A model generated the notes under the pieces. The model saw nothing but the letters and a program-made list of their open reading frames with translations. It was not told the DNA's origin and ran no database searches. Positions 17,077-26,316 of a stretch of DNA of 55,983 nucleotides are shown one piece after another (positions within the stretch are counted from its first letter, which is position 1; the number at the start of each line of letters is the position of its first letter). Made by a program: the position numbers and the translations under genes. The DNA is from Rhodopseudomonas sp. (GTDB lineage: Bacteria; Pseudomonadota; Alphaproteobacteria; Rhizobiales; Xanthobacteraceae), in assembly GCA_016124795.1 (NCBI GenBank), contig WGNB01000002.1:1-55983 (forward strand), read 5' to 3'.

Positions 17077-18243
17077 ATGACCATGTCCGAAGGCGATCTG
17101 GCCGTGACCGAACTGCATTTCGTGCGCGGCGAAATGGTGGCGCAACAGCCGCCGCCGGCCTCGATGCGCGGGCCGATGGCCTGGGTGCGCGAAAACCTTT
17201 TGTCGACGCCGTTCAACATCGTGATGACGATCCTCATCGCCTTGCTGTTCATTTGGGCGGTGCCCGAGGTGGTCAAGTTTCTGTTCGTTGACGCAGTCTG
17301 GACCGGCGCGGACCGCGACGCCTGTCGCGAAGTGGTGCAGCATCGCGAAATCGGTGCCTGCTGGCCCTTCGTCTGGGAGCGTCTGCCCTATTTTACTTAC
17401 GGCTCTTATCCGATCCCGGAGCGCTGGCGCGTCGACGTTTTCTTTCTGCTCCTGGCGGTCGGCATCGGCTGGTTGCTGTGGCTGAACGCGCCCCGCCGCG
17501 ATCTCGGCGCCGGCTATTTCTTTGTCGTGCTGCCGATCGCGTCGTTCATCCTGCTGCATGGCTTTCCGCTGATCGGTCTGCCGGTGGTCGACACCAATCT
17601 GTGGGGCGGCGTTCTGGTGACCATTGTGGTGTCGGCGGTCGGTATCGTCTTCTCGCTGCCCATCGGCATCGTGCTCGCGCTCGGTCGTCGCTCGAACATG
17701 CCGGCGGTCAAGCTGTTCTCGGTGATTTTCATCGAGTTTGTGCGCGGCGTGCCGTTGATCACGGTCTTGTTCATGGCCAGCGTCATGCTGCCCTTGTTCG
17801 TGCCCGAGGAACTGTCGCCGGATAAATTGCTGCGGGCGCTGGTCGGCATCGCGATGTTCGCCGCCGCTTATATGGCGGAGGTCGTGCGCGCCGGCTTGCA
17901 GGCGATCCCGAAAGGCCAGTTCGAAGGCGCCATGGCCGTGGGTTTAAGCTATTGGCAGATGATGCGGCTGATCGTCCTGCCGCAAGCGCTCAAGATCACC
18001 ATCCCGAATATCGTCAACACCTATATCGGCCTGTTCAAGGACACCACATTGGTGTTCATCGTCGGTATTTTCGATCTGCTCAAGACCATCGAGGTGGCGC
18101 GCATCGATCCGAAATGGGCGACGCCGGTGACGTCGACTACCGGCTACGCGGTGGCGGCGATTTTCTATCTGATATTTTGTTACGGCATGTCGCGCTACGC
18201 CCGCGCGACCGAAGCCCGGCTGGCCAAGGCTGAAAAGCGCTAA
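17077..18243 (+). CDS. aapM: General L-amino acid ABC transporter, permease AapM/BztC
   Basis: A 388-residue inner-membrane permease that pairs with AapQ. Its long N-terminal part includes [17 protein letters not shown] and a Cys-containing periplasmic segment ([16 protein letters not shown]) typical of the family. The C-terminal core has [35 protein letters not shown], and the EAA loop [20 protein letters not shown]. The start follows GTGAGGGCC directly after the aapQ stop. The length equals that of rhizobial AapM. Confidence 0.95.
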   Translation: MTMSEGDLAVTELHFVRGEMVAQQPPPASMRGPMAWVRENLLSTPFNIVMTILIALLFIWAVPEVVKFLFVDAVWTGADRDACREVVQHREIGACWPFVWERLPYFTYGSYPIPERWRVDVFFLLLAVGIGWLLWLNAPRRDLGAGYFFVVLPIASFILLHGFPLIGLPVVDTNLWGGVLVTIVVSAVGIVFSLPIGIVLALGRRSNMPAVKLFSVIFIEFVRGVPLITVLFMASVMLPLFVPEELSPDKLLRALVGIAMFAAAYMAEVVRAGLQAIPKGQFEGAMAVGLSYWQMMRLIVLPQALKITIPNIVNTYIGLFKDTTLVFIVGIFDLLKTIEVARIDPKWATPVTSTTGYAVAAIFYLIFCYGMSRYARATEARLAKAEKR

Positions 18244-18272
18244 ACAACAATGGGCCTCTTAAAGGTGACGTA

Positions 18273-19049
18273 ATGACTGACGCCGCGCTTAACATCAAGC
18301 CGACACCGCTCGTCAATAAGGTAGCGGTGGAAATCGTCGGCATGAACAAATGGTATGGCGATTTTCATGTGCTGCGCGACATCAACCTCAAGGTGATGGG
18401 CGGCGAGCGCATCGTGATTTGCGGTCCATCGGGCTCGGGCAAATCGACGATGATCCGCTGCATCAACCGGCTGGAAGAGCACCAGAAGGGCCAGATCATC
18501 GTCGATGGCGTCGAGCTGACCAGCGATCTGAAAAAGGTCGACGAAGTGCGCCGTGAGGTCGGCATGGTGTTTCAACACTTCAATTTGTTTCCGCATTTGA
18601 CGATTCTGGAAAACTGCACCTTGGCCCCGATCTGGGTGCGCAAGATGCCGCGGCGTCAGGCCGAAGAGATCGCCATGCATTATTTAAAACGGGTCAAGAT
18701 TCCGGAACAGGCCGGAAAGTATCCGGGTCAGCTTTCCGGCGGTCAGCAACAGCGTGTCGCGATCGCTCGTGCGCTGTGCATGAACCCGAAGATCATGTTG
18801 TTTGACGAGCCGACGTCGGCGCTCGATCCCGAAATGGTCAAGGAAGTGCTCGACACCATGGTCACGCTGGCGGAAGAGGGCATGACCATGCTTTGCGTGA
18901 CCCATGAAATGGGCTTTGCCCGGCAGGTTGCCGACCGTGTGGTGTTCATGGACGCCGGTCAGGTCATCGAGGCGAACAAGCCCGATGAGTTTTTCGCCCA
19001 CCCGCAGCATGAACGGACCAAGCTGTTTCTCAGCCAGATCCTGCACTAA
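18273..19049 (+). CDS. aapP: General L-amino acid ABC transporter, ATPase AapP/BztD
   Basis: A 258-residue cytoplasmic ATPase. It has Walker [10 protein letters not shown], the Q loop in [10 protein letters not shown], the signature [15 protein letters not shown], Walker [15 protein letters not shown], and the H-loop CVTHEM. The sequence [19 protein letters not shown] at the start is typical of polar amino acid transporter ATPases. AAAGGTGACG precedes the ATG. It closes the aapJQMP operon. No strong hairpin terminator was found in the 115 bases before the convergent sulfurtransferase gene. Confidence 0.96.
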   Translation: MTDAALNIKPTPLVNKVAVEIVGMNKWYGDFHVLRDINLKVMGGERIVICGPSGSGKSTMIRCINRLEEHQKGQIIVDGVELTSDLKKVDEVRREVGMVFQHFNLFPHLTILENCTLAPIWVRKMPRRQAEEIAMHYLKRVKIPEQAGKYPGQLSGGQQQRVAIARALCMNPKIMLFDEPTSALDPEMVKEVLDTMVTLAEEGMTMLCVTHEMGFARQVADRVVFMDAGQVIEANKPDEFFAHPQHERTKLFLSQILH

Positions 19050-19165
19050 CGGCGATTTTGTGTCGGCGGATCGCATCTCGCCGCGCGTGAATTTCGCGCC
19101 GAACGTTGCGGCCTGACCGTTGACGCTCGGGGCTTTAATTCGGACGGTCGAAAGGACCGCGAAGA

Positions 19166-20026
19166 TCAGTCCTTGACCACGGGCATGTCGGGCCGTGCGC
19201 CCCATTCCGACCAGGAACCGTCATACACCGGGGCTAGCTTTTTGCCGATCGCGTCGAGCCCCAATGACAGGATCACGGCCGACACCCCGGAACCGCAACT
19301 GGTGATGATCGGCTTGTCGGTGTCGACACCGGCTTTCTTGAAAGCTGCCGCAATCCGTTCCGGCGACACCAGTCGCCCGTTTTCGACCAGCTCGCTGGAC
19401 GGGACACTGAACGCGCCGGGCATGTGACCGGCGCGCAGGCCGGGGCGCGGCTCCGGATCGCGGCCGGCGAAGCGCCCGGCCGGGCGTGCGTCGACGACCT
19501 GGATTTGGCCGTCGGTCAAGGCCATCTGCACGTCGGGCAGCGAAGCGACCGCGTAAGTGTCCATCTCGGCGTTGAAAGTGCGCGGAGCGGGCTTCACGTC
19601 GCCGGCTTCGGTCGGATGGCCACCAGCTTTCCAGGCGGGCAGCCCGCCATCGAGGATGTAGACATTCCTGGCGCCAAAGATGCGGAAGGTCCACCAAACC
19701 CGTGGCGCCGCGAACAGGCCGGCACCGTCATAAACGACGATCGTATCAGTATCGGCAATGCCGAGGGCGCCAACCGCCTCGCCGAAATCCTTCGGACCTG
19801 GCAACATATGCGGCAGGTCGGTCGAGTGGTCTGCGACGGTGTCGATATCAAAAAACACCGCACCGGGGATATGGCCGGCGAGATATTCGGCGCGGGCATC
19901 GCGCTTCTGCGCCGGCAGATAGAATGAGCCGTCGACGATGGCGAGATTGGACTTCGCTTTGGCGATCTCGCCGGCAAGCCATTCCGGCGATTTGAGCCAC
20001 TGGCTGGCGGGGGACAGATCGGTCAT
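19166..20026 (-). CDS. sseA: 3-mercaptopyruvate/thiosulfate sulfurtransferase
   Basis: A 286-residue protein with two rhodanese domains. The second holds the catalytic loop CGSGVSA with Cys244; CGSG[VT] is the pattern of mercaptopyruvate sulfurtransferases, which pass sulfur from 3-mercaptopyruvate to acceptors. The N-terminal domain shows [16 protein letters not shown] and [19 protein letters not shown], and the C-terminal domain [10 protein letters not shown], as in SseA. The ATG at 20026 is chosen because GGAG lies nine bases upstream and the conserved start follows; an upstream in-frame extension of 59 residues looks unlike the family. It is divergent from the ABM-fold gene. Confidence 0.93.
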   Translation of the reverse strand: MTDLSPASQWLKSPEWLAGEIAKAKSNLAIVDGSFYLPAQKRDARAEYLAGHIPGAVFFDIDTVADHSTDLPHMLPGPKDFGEAVGALGIADTDTIVVYDGAGLFAAPRVWWTFRIFGARNVYILDGGLPAWKAGGHPTEAGDVKPAPRTFNAEMDTYAVASLPDVQMALTDGQIQVVDARPAGRFAGRDPEPRPGLRAGHMPGAFSVPSSELVENGRLVSPERIAAAFKKAGVDTDKPIITSCGSGVSAVILSLGLDAIGKKLAPVYDGSWSEWGARPDMPVVKD

Positions 20027-20168
20027 TGTGAGCTCCGGCGGGAATTGATACGGCACATTGTGCGAAACACGGTCGCGACGCAAGGATCGGGCGGACCATG
20101 ACATCGATAACGGCCGGGGCGGTCGAAAGTTGCATAGGCCGGGCCCGATGCCGGCGGGAGAGCGGAAC

Positions 20169-20492
20169 ATGACCATCAGTCGGATCTGGCGTGGCTGGAC
20201 CACACGCGATAACGCCGATGCTTACGAAACGCTGCTGCGTGGCGAAATATTCCCCGGCATCCTCGCCCGCAAGGTCGCGGGCTTCCGCCGGATTGAAATG
20301 TTACGCGCCGACGTCGGCGACGAGGTCGAATTTGTCACGGTGATGTGGTTCGATACGCTTGACGCCGTCAAAGCGTTTGCCGGTGAGGATTATGAACAGG
20401 CGGTGGTGCCGCCGAAAGCGCGGGCCGTGCTCAAGCGCTTCGATTCGCGCTCGCAGCATTATCAGGTTCGCGACAGCCGGGATGCCAGCTAG
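20169..20492 (+). CDS. ABM-fold (antibiotic biosynthesis monooxygenase-like) small protein
   Basis: A 107-residue protein that resembles the dimeric alpha-beta ABM fold. It has an alternating strand-helix-strand pattern: ISRIWRGWT, a helix about [16 protein letters not shown], a strand [11 protein letters not shown], then [21 protein letters not shown], and a C-terminal [13 protein letters not shown]. In this superfamily members bind haem or act on small aromatics, but many have no known role. No catalytic residues can be assigned. Its stop codon overlaps the stop of the convergent AlaX gene. GGAG lies upstream of the ATG. Confidence 0.75.
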   Translation: MTISRIWRGWTTRDNADAYETLLRGEIFPGILARKVAGFRRIEMLRADVGDEVEFVTVMWFDTLDAVKAFAGEDYEQAVVPPKARAVLKRFDSRSQHYQVRDSRDAS

Positions 20493-21205
20493 GCGAAGAC
20501 GATCCGCACGCGTCGGTTCAGCTTGCCCTTCTTCTCGATCTGGGTCACCCGGACCGCGCCGATTTCGCCCAGATGCCAAACATGGGTGCCGCCGCAAGGC
20601 TGAAGGTCGATGCCGTCGATATCAATCAGCCGGACTTGGCCGGTGCCGACGGGCGGTTTGACTGACATGGTCTTGACCAGTGCGGGATTGGCGTCGAGTT
20701 CGGCGTCCGAAATCCAGCGGCTGGTGACTGCGGCGTCGGTGGCGATCATCTCCGCAAGCTTGGCGGTGATGGCGTCCTTGTCGAGGCCGCCATCGGGAAT
20801 GTCGAAATCCAGTCGGCTTTCGGTGACCCCGACCGAACCGCCGGTCACCGCATAAGGCAGGGCGGCGGTCAACAGATGCAACGCGGTGTGCATCCGCATC
20901 CGGGCGTAGCGCGGTTCCCAGTCGATTTCGGCCTGCACCATGTCGCCGACATTGACGGATGGAGCGCCAGCCTTCGGCACGTGGGCGATCTCGCTTTTCG
21001 CGGCATCGGTGAAGATCGCGGTCTCGATAGCGACCCGGCTGCCGTCGCTGATAACGAGCGCGCCGCTGTCGCCGGGCTGACCGCCTGACGTGGCATAGAA
21101 CACGGTGCGATCGAGGACGATCTCGCCCCGCGCGGTGATCGCGGTGACACGGGCCGCGCAGGCCTTGCTGTATGAGTCGTCGCGAAACAGGCAATCGGTC
21201 GGCAT
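20489..21205 (-). CDS. Alanyl-tRNA editing protein AlaX-like
   Basis: A 238-residue free-standing editing protein related to the second domain of alanyl-tRNA synthetase. It hydrolyses Ser- or Gly-mischarged tRNA-Ala. The zinc ligands are all present: HTALH (His106, His110) and CGGTH (Cys204, His208). The N-terminal part has TVFYATSGGQPGDSG, the Gly-rich motif of the AlaX-M type, and DWEPRYARMRMH leads into the active site. The ATG at 21205 is chosen since the family begins there; the 91 residues upstream in frame overlap the cysK gene antisense and have no family match. It lies 13 bases downstream of cysK on the same strand, so the two are probably one transcript. Confidence 0.93.
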   Translation of the reverse strand: MPTDCLFRDDSYSKACAARVTAITARGEIVLDRTVFYATSGGQPGDSGALVISDGSRVAIETAIFTDAAKSEIAHVPKAGAPSVNVGDMVQAEIDWEPRYARMRMHTALHLLTAALPYAVTGGSVGVTESRLDFDIPDGGLDKDAITAKLAEMIATDAAVTSRWISDAELDANPALVKTMSVKPPVGTGQVRLIDIDGIDLQPCGGTHVWHLGEIGAVRVTQIEKKGKLNRRVRIVFA

Positions 21206-21218
21206 GGCGACAGCGGTC

Positions 21219-22253
21219 TCAGACGAACGGTGGCTTGATATCCGATTTGCGTTCCAGCCATTCCGGCACCGGCAATTTCTTGGCGCGCAGGAATTCCGGA
21301 TTGAACAGTTTCGACTGATAGCGCGCCCCGCCATCGCAGAGCACGGTGACGATGGTGTGGCCGGGGCCGAGATCCTTGGCCAGCCGGATCGCGCCGGCAA
21401 CGTTGACGCCCGACGAACCGCCCAGGCAAAGCCCTTCGTGCTCGAGCAGATCGAACACCACCGGCACGGCTTCCTCATCGGGAATGAGATAGGCCTTGTC
21501 GACCTTCATCTGTTCGACGATCGGTGTGACGCGGCCAAGGCCGATGCCTTCGGTGATCGAGCCGCCTTCGGTCGCTTTCGCCTCGCCGTGGGCGAACAAG
21601 TTATACATCGCCGCGCCGCGTGGATCGGCGACGCCGATCGTGATGGCCTTGTTCTGGTCCTTGAGATAGCGCGACACGCCGGCGAGCGTGCCGCCGGACC
21701 CGACCGAGCAGATGAAGCCGTCGACCTTGCCTTCCGTGTCGTCCCAGATTTCCGGCCCGGTCGAAACGTAATGCGCTTTGCTGTTGTCGAGGTTGTTCCA
21801 CTGGTCGGCGAAGATCACGCCGTTCTTTTCGGTCTTCTTCAGCTCCTCGGCGAGACGTCGGCCGACATGCTGGTAATTGTTCGGGTTGCCGAAGGGCAGG
21901 GCCGGGACTTCGACAAGCTCCGCGCCACACAGGCGCAGCATGTCTTTCTTCTCCTGGCTCTGCGTCTCCGGGATCACGATCAGCGTGCGGTAGCCGCGCG
22001 CATTCGCGACCAGCGCAAGTCCGATCCCGGTATTGCCGGCTGTGGATTCCACGACCAGCCCGCCCGGCCGCAATTCGCCGCGGGCTTCGGCCTCCAGAAT
22101 CATCTGTTTGCCGGCGCGGTCCTTGATCGACCCGCCGGGGTTCATGAATTCGGCCTTGCCGAGAATGGTGCACGAGGTCAGCGCCGAAGCGCGCCGAAGC
22201 TTGATCAGCGGCGTTTGGCCGATGGCCTCAACCAGGCCGTTACGAATTTGCAT
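21219..22253 (-). CDS. cysK: Cysteine synthase A (O-acetylserine sulfhydrylase family)
   Basis: A 344-residue PLP enzyme that makes cysteine from O-acetylserine and sulfide. It has IGQTPLIKL at the N-terminus, the PLP lysine Lys44 in GGSIKDRAG, the substrate loop ESTAGNTGIGLA, the phosphate-binding VGSGGTLAGVSRYLK, and GLCLGGSSGVN near the C-terminus. It is about 20-30 residues longer than E. coli CysK at the C-terminus, common in alphaproteobacterial members. The ATG at 22253 is chosen: GGAAACGGA precedes it and the conserved N-terminus follows. It leads a transcript with the AlaX gene. A related beta-synthase activity such as desulfhydration cannot be excluded. Confidence 0.9.
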   Translation of the reverse strand: MQIRNGLVEAIGQTPLIKLRRASALTSCTILGKAEFMNPGGSIKDRAGKQMILEAEARGELRPGGLVVESTAGNTGIGLALVANARGYRTLIVIPETQSQEKKDMLRLCGAELVEVPALPFGNPNNYQHVGRRLAEELKKTEKNGVIFADQWNNLDNSKAHYVSTGPEIWDDTEGKVDGFICSVGSGGTLAGVSRYLKDQNKAITIGVADPRGAAMYNLFAHGEAKATEGGSITEGIGLGRVTPIVEQMKVDKAYLIPDEEAVPVVFDLLEHEGLCLGGSSGVNVAGAIRLAKDLGPGHTIVTVLCDGGARYQSKLFNPEFLRAKKLPVPEWLERKSDIKPPFV

Positions 22254-22525
22254 TCCGTTTCCAAGGGTTTGCGGGTGGACGAGTCGAAGCCTAGTGGAGG
22301 CACCGGCCAGCCACAAGACCGCCGGGATCGGCGGTTTCGGCCTCCGGAGCGGCCGGTTGGTTAGTATGCGAGCGGTTTTGGCAAGGACTGCGAAACCATA
22401 TCAACGCATAGGTCGGAACTCTTAGCGCGCGTTCACATCTTTTTGGGTGGGCGGCGGTACTTTTGCACTGCGGGGTGAAAACGGCCTGAGTGTCCCCTTA
22501 CGGAATTAAAAGGCGACCGAAATTG

Positions 22526-23764
22526 ATGAAACTCGACGTCAATACGCTCTTTATTGTGACGATTTATGTCGAGGCTATTCTCGGCCTGCTGCTGTTGTTC
22601 GCTTGGGCTCAGAACATGGCGATTCACGCGGTCGCCTGGTGGGGGTTTGCGCATCTGATCCGGGCGGCATCGGTCGTTCTGTTCGGCATGTATGGTTCGG
22701 CACCCGAGCTGGTTACCATCGATCTGGCCAATGCGCTGCTATTCACGGCTTTCGCGGTGACCTGGACTGGTGCGCGGGTCTTCGATGGCAAGCCGGTTGA
22801 GCCGGTCTATCTGGTGACTGGCGCGGTGCTGTGGCTCTTGCTCTGCCGGCTGCCGGTGCTGACCGATGCCATCGACGTACGGTCGATGATCGCATCCGCC
22901 ATCATCGCCGGTTACACATGGCTGACCGCTTACGAATTCTGGCGCGGCCGCAGCGAGCAGCTGGTGTCGCGCTGGCCGGCGATTTTCATGCTGTTTGCGC
23001 ACGGCGCGCTGTTTCTTCTGCGTACGCCGCTGGTGGCAATTTTGCCCTGGTCGGTGACCAACAACAACATCTTCGCCAGCGTCTGGCTGACCGTGCTCAG
23101 CTTTGAGGCGCTGCTGTTCACGATTTCGATCGCCTTCATTCTGCTGGCGATGGCCAAGGAACGTACCGAGTTGCGGCATCGCACCGCGGCGATGGTCGAT
23201 CCTTTGACCGGCATCGCCAACCGGCGCGCCTTCCTGCAGGATGCCGGCCAGTTGGCGGAACGCTATCGTGGAAGGCCGCGTCCGACCGCCGTGCTGCTGG
23301 TCGACCTCGATCATTTCAAATCCATCAACGACCGCTTCGGCCATGCGCTCGGTGACCGCGTGCTGGAAATCTTCACAGGCGCGGCGCGCCAGTCGATCCG
23401 GGCGTCCGATCTGCTGGGCCGGATCGGCGGCGAGGAATTTGCCGCCGTGCTTTACGACATCAGCGCGGAAAAGGCGTTGGCCGTGGCCCAACGGATTCGC
23501 GAAGCGTTTGCCGAGCAGGCGGAGGAGGTCAACGGCCGGCCGGTCAGCGCTTCCGTCAGCATCGGCCTGGTGCACTGCGACGGACCGGTGCTGGATGTGC
23601 CGGAACTTCTGGCCCAGGCCGATCAGGCGCTGTACCTCGCCAAGGAGAATGGTCGCAACCGGGTCGAGGTCGCCTCGTTCGAAACCCTGTTGAAGCGCAC
23701 CGGCAATGCCGCGGCGTTTTCGGACGCCGGGGCGGCCACGGCCGCCGCGCAGAACGCCGCCTGA
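22526..23764 (+). CDS. Membrane diguanylate cyclase (GGDEF)
   Basis: A 412-residue protein with about six hydrophobic segments in residues 5-215 and a C-terminal GGDEF domain from about residue 230. The active site reads GGEEF (301-305), a functional variant, and RASD stands five residues before it, which matches the RxxD inhibitory site for product feedback. DPLTGIANRRAF starts the domain. It should make cyclic di-GMP at the membrane; the signal sensed by the N-terminal part is unknown and the segment is not a named domain I recognise. The ATG at 22526 follows AAAAGGCGA. Confidence 0.92.
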   Translation: MKLDVNTLFIVTIYVEAILGLLLLFAWAQNMAIHAVAWWGFAHLIRAASVVLFGMYGSAPELVTIDLANALLFTAFAVTWTGARVFDGKPVEPVYLVTGAVLWLLLCRLPVLTDAIDVRSMIASAIIAGYTWLTAYEFWRGRSEQLVSRWPAIFMLFAHGALFLLRTPLVAILPWSVTNNNIFASVWLTVLSFEALLFTISIAFILLAMAKERTELRHRTAAMVDPLTGIANRRAFLQDAGQLAERYRGRPRPTAVLLVDLDHFKSINDRFGHALGDRVLEIFTGAARQSIRASDLLGRIGGEEFAAVLYDISAEKALAVAQRIREAFAEQAEEVNGRPVSASVSIGLVHCDGPVLDVPELLAQADQALYLAKENGRNRVEVASFETLLKRTGNAAAFSDAGAATAAAQNAA

Positions 23765-23820
23765 CGCCGTCCGATTGCCAGCCTGGACCTCGCCGGACGC
23801 GACAGACCGGCGCTTTACCG

Positions 23821-23844
23821 CTATTCATGAACCCCATGCATGAA
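23821..23844. promoter_or_regulatory. Candidate LysR autoregulatory site
   Basis: CTATTCAT (23821-23828) and TGCATGAA (23837-23844) lie 36 to 59 bases before the LysR start codon. The same two 8-mers, in reverse order, make up the palindromic site at 24791-24816. TTCATG and CATGAA within it also form a 6-9-6 inverted repeat. It is read as a site for the regulator's own control; no binding evidence exists in the sequence beyond the shared motifs. Confidence 0.55.
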
Positions 23845-23879
23845 CCGGAAACGGCCGAGGCCATGGGGGAAACGGCGGA

Positions 23880-24797
23880 ATGCGGATCGATTTTCTCGGG
23901 CTTGAAGCCTTTTTGAGTATCGCCGAGCGCGGCAGTTTCCAGCGCGCCGCCGCCCATCTGAATTTGTCGCAAACCGCGATCAGTCACCGGATGCGCAAGC
24001 TCGAGGAAGAAATCGGGCTGATGCTGTTTGCCCGGACCACCCGCGAGGTCACGCTGACGCGCGCCGGGATCGAGTTTCTGCCCAAGGCGCAAAAAGCGCT
24101 CGCCGAACTCGAACTGTCGTTCGACGATCTCAAGCAGCAGGGCGCCAAGCGTCGGGAGCGACTTGATATCGCCTGCCTGCCGGCCTTTGCGATCAATTAT
24201 CTGCCGCCCATCCTGCGCAAATTTCATAACGCCCAGCCCGATGTGCAGGTGCGAATGTACGAGACGCCGTCGACCGCGATCGGCGATCTGGTGCAATCCG
24301 GCGAGGTCGAATTCGGTCTGAGCGTCGTTAAGACCAACCAGTGGGATCTCGACGTCGAGATGATTTCGTCGTCGCCGCTGGTGCTGGCTTGCCTGGCCAA
24401 ACATCCGCTGGCGAAGAAGCGTTCGGTCGGTTGGGCCGAGCTTTGCAATCTGCCGATGATCCGGGTCGGCGGGAAGACCGCCGTACGTCCGATCATTGAC
24501 GCCGCGCTGAGCGCCGCGCGGGTGACGCTGAACTGGCAATATGAAGTCCAGCACGTCGAGACCGCGGTCAATCTTGTCGAGGTCGGTCTCGGCATGGCGA
24601 TCGTGCCGCGCATCGACGTTGTCCTGCATCGTGGACGGGGGCTTGTATCGGTGCCGCTGCGATCGCCGCAATTGATCTGTACTTACGGTTTGGTGACGCG
24701 GCGCGGCATGCCGTTGTCGCCGCCGGCCGCCAGTCTGCGCGCCGTAATCATTGAGGAAATGAAGGGCCACCGCGGCCTACATGCACCAAATGCATGA
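23880..24797 (+). CDS. LysR-family transcriptional regulator
   Basis: A 305-residue LysR-type regulator. The winged helix-turn-helix is residues 1-60 (FLSIAERGSFQRAAAHLNLS, QTAISHRMRKLEEEIG, LFARTTREVTLTRAG), followed by a linker helix and a periplasmic-binding-like effector domain (about 90-295). GGGGGAAACGGCGGA precedes the ATG. The gene lies in the same direction as, and upstream of, a complete ABC transporter operon, and related DNA sites stand before both, so it likely controls itself and the transporter in response to the transported compound or a product. The effector is unknown. Confidence 0.93.
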   Translation: MRIDFLGLEAFLSIAERGSFQRAAAHLNLSQTAISHRMRKLEEEIGLMLFARTTREVTLTRAGIEFLPKAQKALAELELSFDDLKQQGAKRRERLDIACLPAFAINYLPPILRKFHNAQPDVQVRMYETPSTAIGDLVQSGEVEFGLSVVKTNQWDLDVEMISSSPLVLACLAKHPLAKKRSVGWAELCNLPMIRVGGKTAVRPIIDAALSAARVTLNWQYEVQHVETAVNLVEVGLGMAIVPRIDVVLHRGRGLVSVPLRSPQLICTYGLVTRRGMPLSPPAASLRAVIIEEMKGHRGLHAPNA

Positions 24798-24816
24798 ATA
24801 GACATATTCTATTCAT
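24791..24816. promoter_or_regulatory. Perfect palindrome, candidate LysR operator before the transporter operon
   Basis: ATGAATAG (24794-24801) and CTATTCAT (24809-24816) form a perfect 8-bp inverted repeat around a 7-base spacer. Inside it is T-N11-A (T24799, A24811), the LysR-type box in the form ATAG-N7-CTAT. The palindrome overlaps the LysR stop codon and is about 200 bases before the binding-protein start. It is AT-rich against a GC-rich background. Confidence 0.7.
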
Positions 24817-25016
24817 TTGATTAGACTGGGCAATACCGGCAGTTTCAGACCGTTCGCAGAACTAATGCGGGCGGCGGGTCATGGAAACAAACGAGGCGGT
24901 GGGCAAATGTGCCGCACCCCTGAACGGGAAAAAGCTGCGGGATCCGGCCAATTTCCGTTGATCTGTACGAGAAAAAGTGGGATTCCAAACTAATTCAAGC
25001 TGCAAGGGAGGATAAG

Positions 25017-26222
25017 ATGAAGATTCTGCGTTGGGCAGGGCTTGCTGCTCTCGCCCTGTCTCTGGGCGGCGTCGCCCAGGCCGAAACCATCAAGATCGGC
25101 GTCGTGCTGCCGTTCAGCGGAGCCAATGCCGACCTCGGCCATCAGATCGACAAGGCCTTCGACCTCTACGTCAAACTGCACGCCAAGGACATCCTGCCGA
25201 ACAAGGTAGAGATCATCAAGCGTGACGAAGGTCCGCCCACGGGCGCGCAGGCCAAGACGGTCACCACCGAACTGATCACCAACGACAAGGTCCAGATCCT
25301 GACCGGCTTCGTGTTCTCGCCGTCGGCGATCGCGCTCGCGCCTGTCGTCACCCAGGCCAAGGTGCCGATGGTGATCGCCAACGCCGGCACCGCCTGGATC
25401 ACCAACCTGTCGCCGTATTATGCGCGCCTGTCGTTCAGCATGTGGCACACCGGTTTCCCGATGGGCTCCTACGCCTTCAAGGACATCGGTTGCAAGACCG
25501 CGGCGGTCGCCTACACCGACTTCCCGCCGGGCAAGGACTCGGTCGAAGCTTTCCGGACCGGTTTTGAAAAGGCCGGCGGCAAGGTGACGCTGTCGATCCC
25601 GATGGGTTCGCCGGTGCAGGTGCCGGACTTCACGCCGTTCTTCCAGCGCATCAAGGATGCCAAGCCGGATTGCATGTACGTGTTCATTCCGTCGGGCGCT
25701 CACGCGACCGGCGTGATGAAGGCCTATGGCGAACTCGGTCTGCGCAAGGCTGGCGTCAAGTTGATCGGCCCGATGGATCTCGTGCCTGACAACAAGCTGC
25801 AGGACATGGGCGATGCCGCTATCGGCACCATCGTGATGAGCCACTACGCGGTCGATCTCGAGAATGCCGCCAACAAGGCCTTCAACAAGGAATGGCACCA
25901 GGCTTACGGCAAGGAATCCTATCCGGATTTCATGTCGGCGCAGGGCTGGGACACCATGCACGCGATCTTCGACACCATCAAGAAGCTCAACGGCAACGTG
26001 AGCGATGGCTCGAAGGTGATCGCCGCGCTGAAGGGCTGGTCGGCTGACGGTCCGCGTGGTCACGTCGTGATCGACCCGGATACCCGCGACGTGGTGCAGG
26101 ACGAGCACGCCATGGAGATCTATCGCAAGGCCGATGGCAAGCTGGGCGAGAAGGTCGTCGGCACGATCCCGCAGGTCAAGGACGAGTGCAAGGTCCTGAA
26201 AATCGGCCGTTGCGGTTCGTAA
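25017..26222 (+). CDS. Branched-chain amino acid/amide-type ABC transporter, binding protein
   Basis: A 401-residue periplasmic binding protein of the LivK/HAAT family. A Sec signal ends in GVAQA before ETIKIG (about residue 22). IKIGVVLPFSGANADLGHQ and KVEIIKRDEGPPTGAQAKTV are the typical opening, and FVFSPSAIALAPVVTQAKVP, the middle hinge and GHVVIDPDTRDVVQDEHAME fit the peripheral binding protein class 1 fold. Members bind branched-chain amino acids, amides, aromatic acids or other small molecules, so the substrate is open. AAGGGAGG stands five bases before the ATG. It leads the operon and is followed by a strong hairpin. Confidence 0.93.
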   Translation: MKILRWAGLAALALSLGGVAQAETIKIGVVLPFSGANADLGHQIDKAFDLYVKLHAKDILPNKVEIIKRDEGPPTGAQAKTVTTELITNDKVQILTGFVFSPSAIALAPVVTQAKVPMVIANAGTAWITNLSPYYARLSFSMWHTGFPMGSYAFKDIGCKTAAVAYTDFPPGKDSVEAFRTGFEKAGGKVTLSIPMGSPVQVPDFTPFFQRIKDAKPDCMYVFIPSGAHATGVMKAYGELGLRKAGVKLIGPMDLVPDNKLQDMGDAAIGTIVMSHYAVDLENAANKAFNKEWHQAYGKESYPDFMSAQGWDTMHAIFDTIKKLNGNVSDGSKVIAALKGWSADGPRGHVVIDPDTRDVVQDEHAMEIYRKADGKLGEKVVGTIPQVKDECKVLKIGRCGS

Positions 26223-26261
26223 TAAGCTTGATCACATCGTGAAAATTTGACACCAAAATAG

Positions 26262-26297
26262 CGCCGCCGCGCATCAATGGCGCGGCGGCGTTTTCTT
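26262..26297 (+). terminator. Hairpin with T-run between binding protein and permease genes
   Basis: CGCCGCCGCGC (26262-26272) pairs perfectly with GCGCGGCGGCG (26280-26290) around a 7-base loop and is followed by TTTTCTT. It looks like a full intrinsic terminator, yet lies inside an evident operon 40 bases after the binding-protein stop. Partial termination would lower permease and ATPase expression relative to the binding protein. Confidence 0.85.
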
Positions 26298-26316
26298 AAA
26301 GGTCAGGGTAGGGCTC

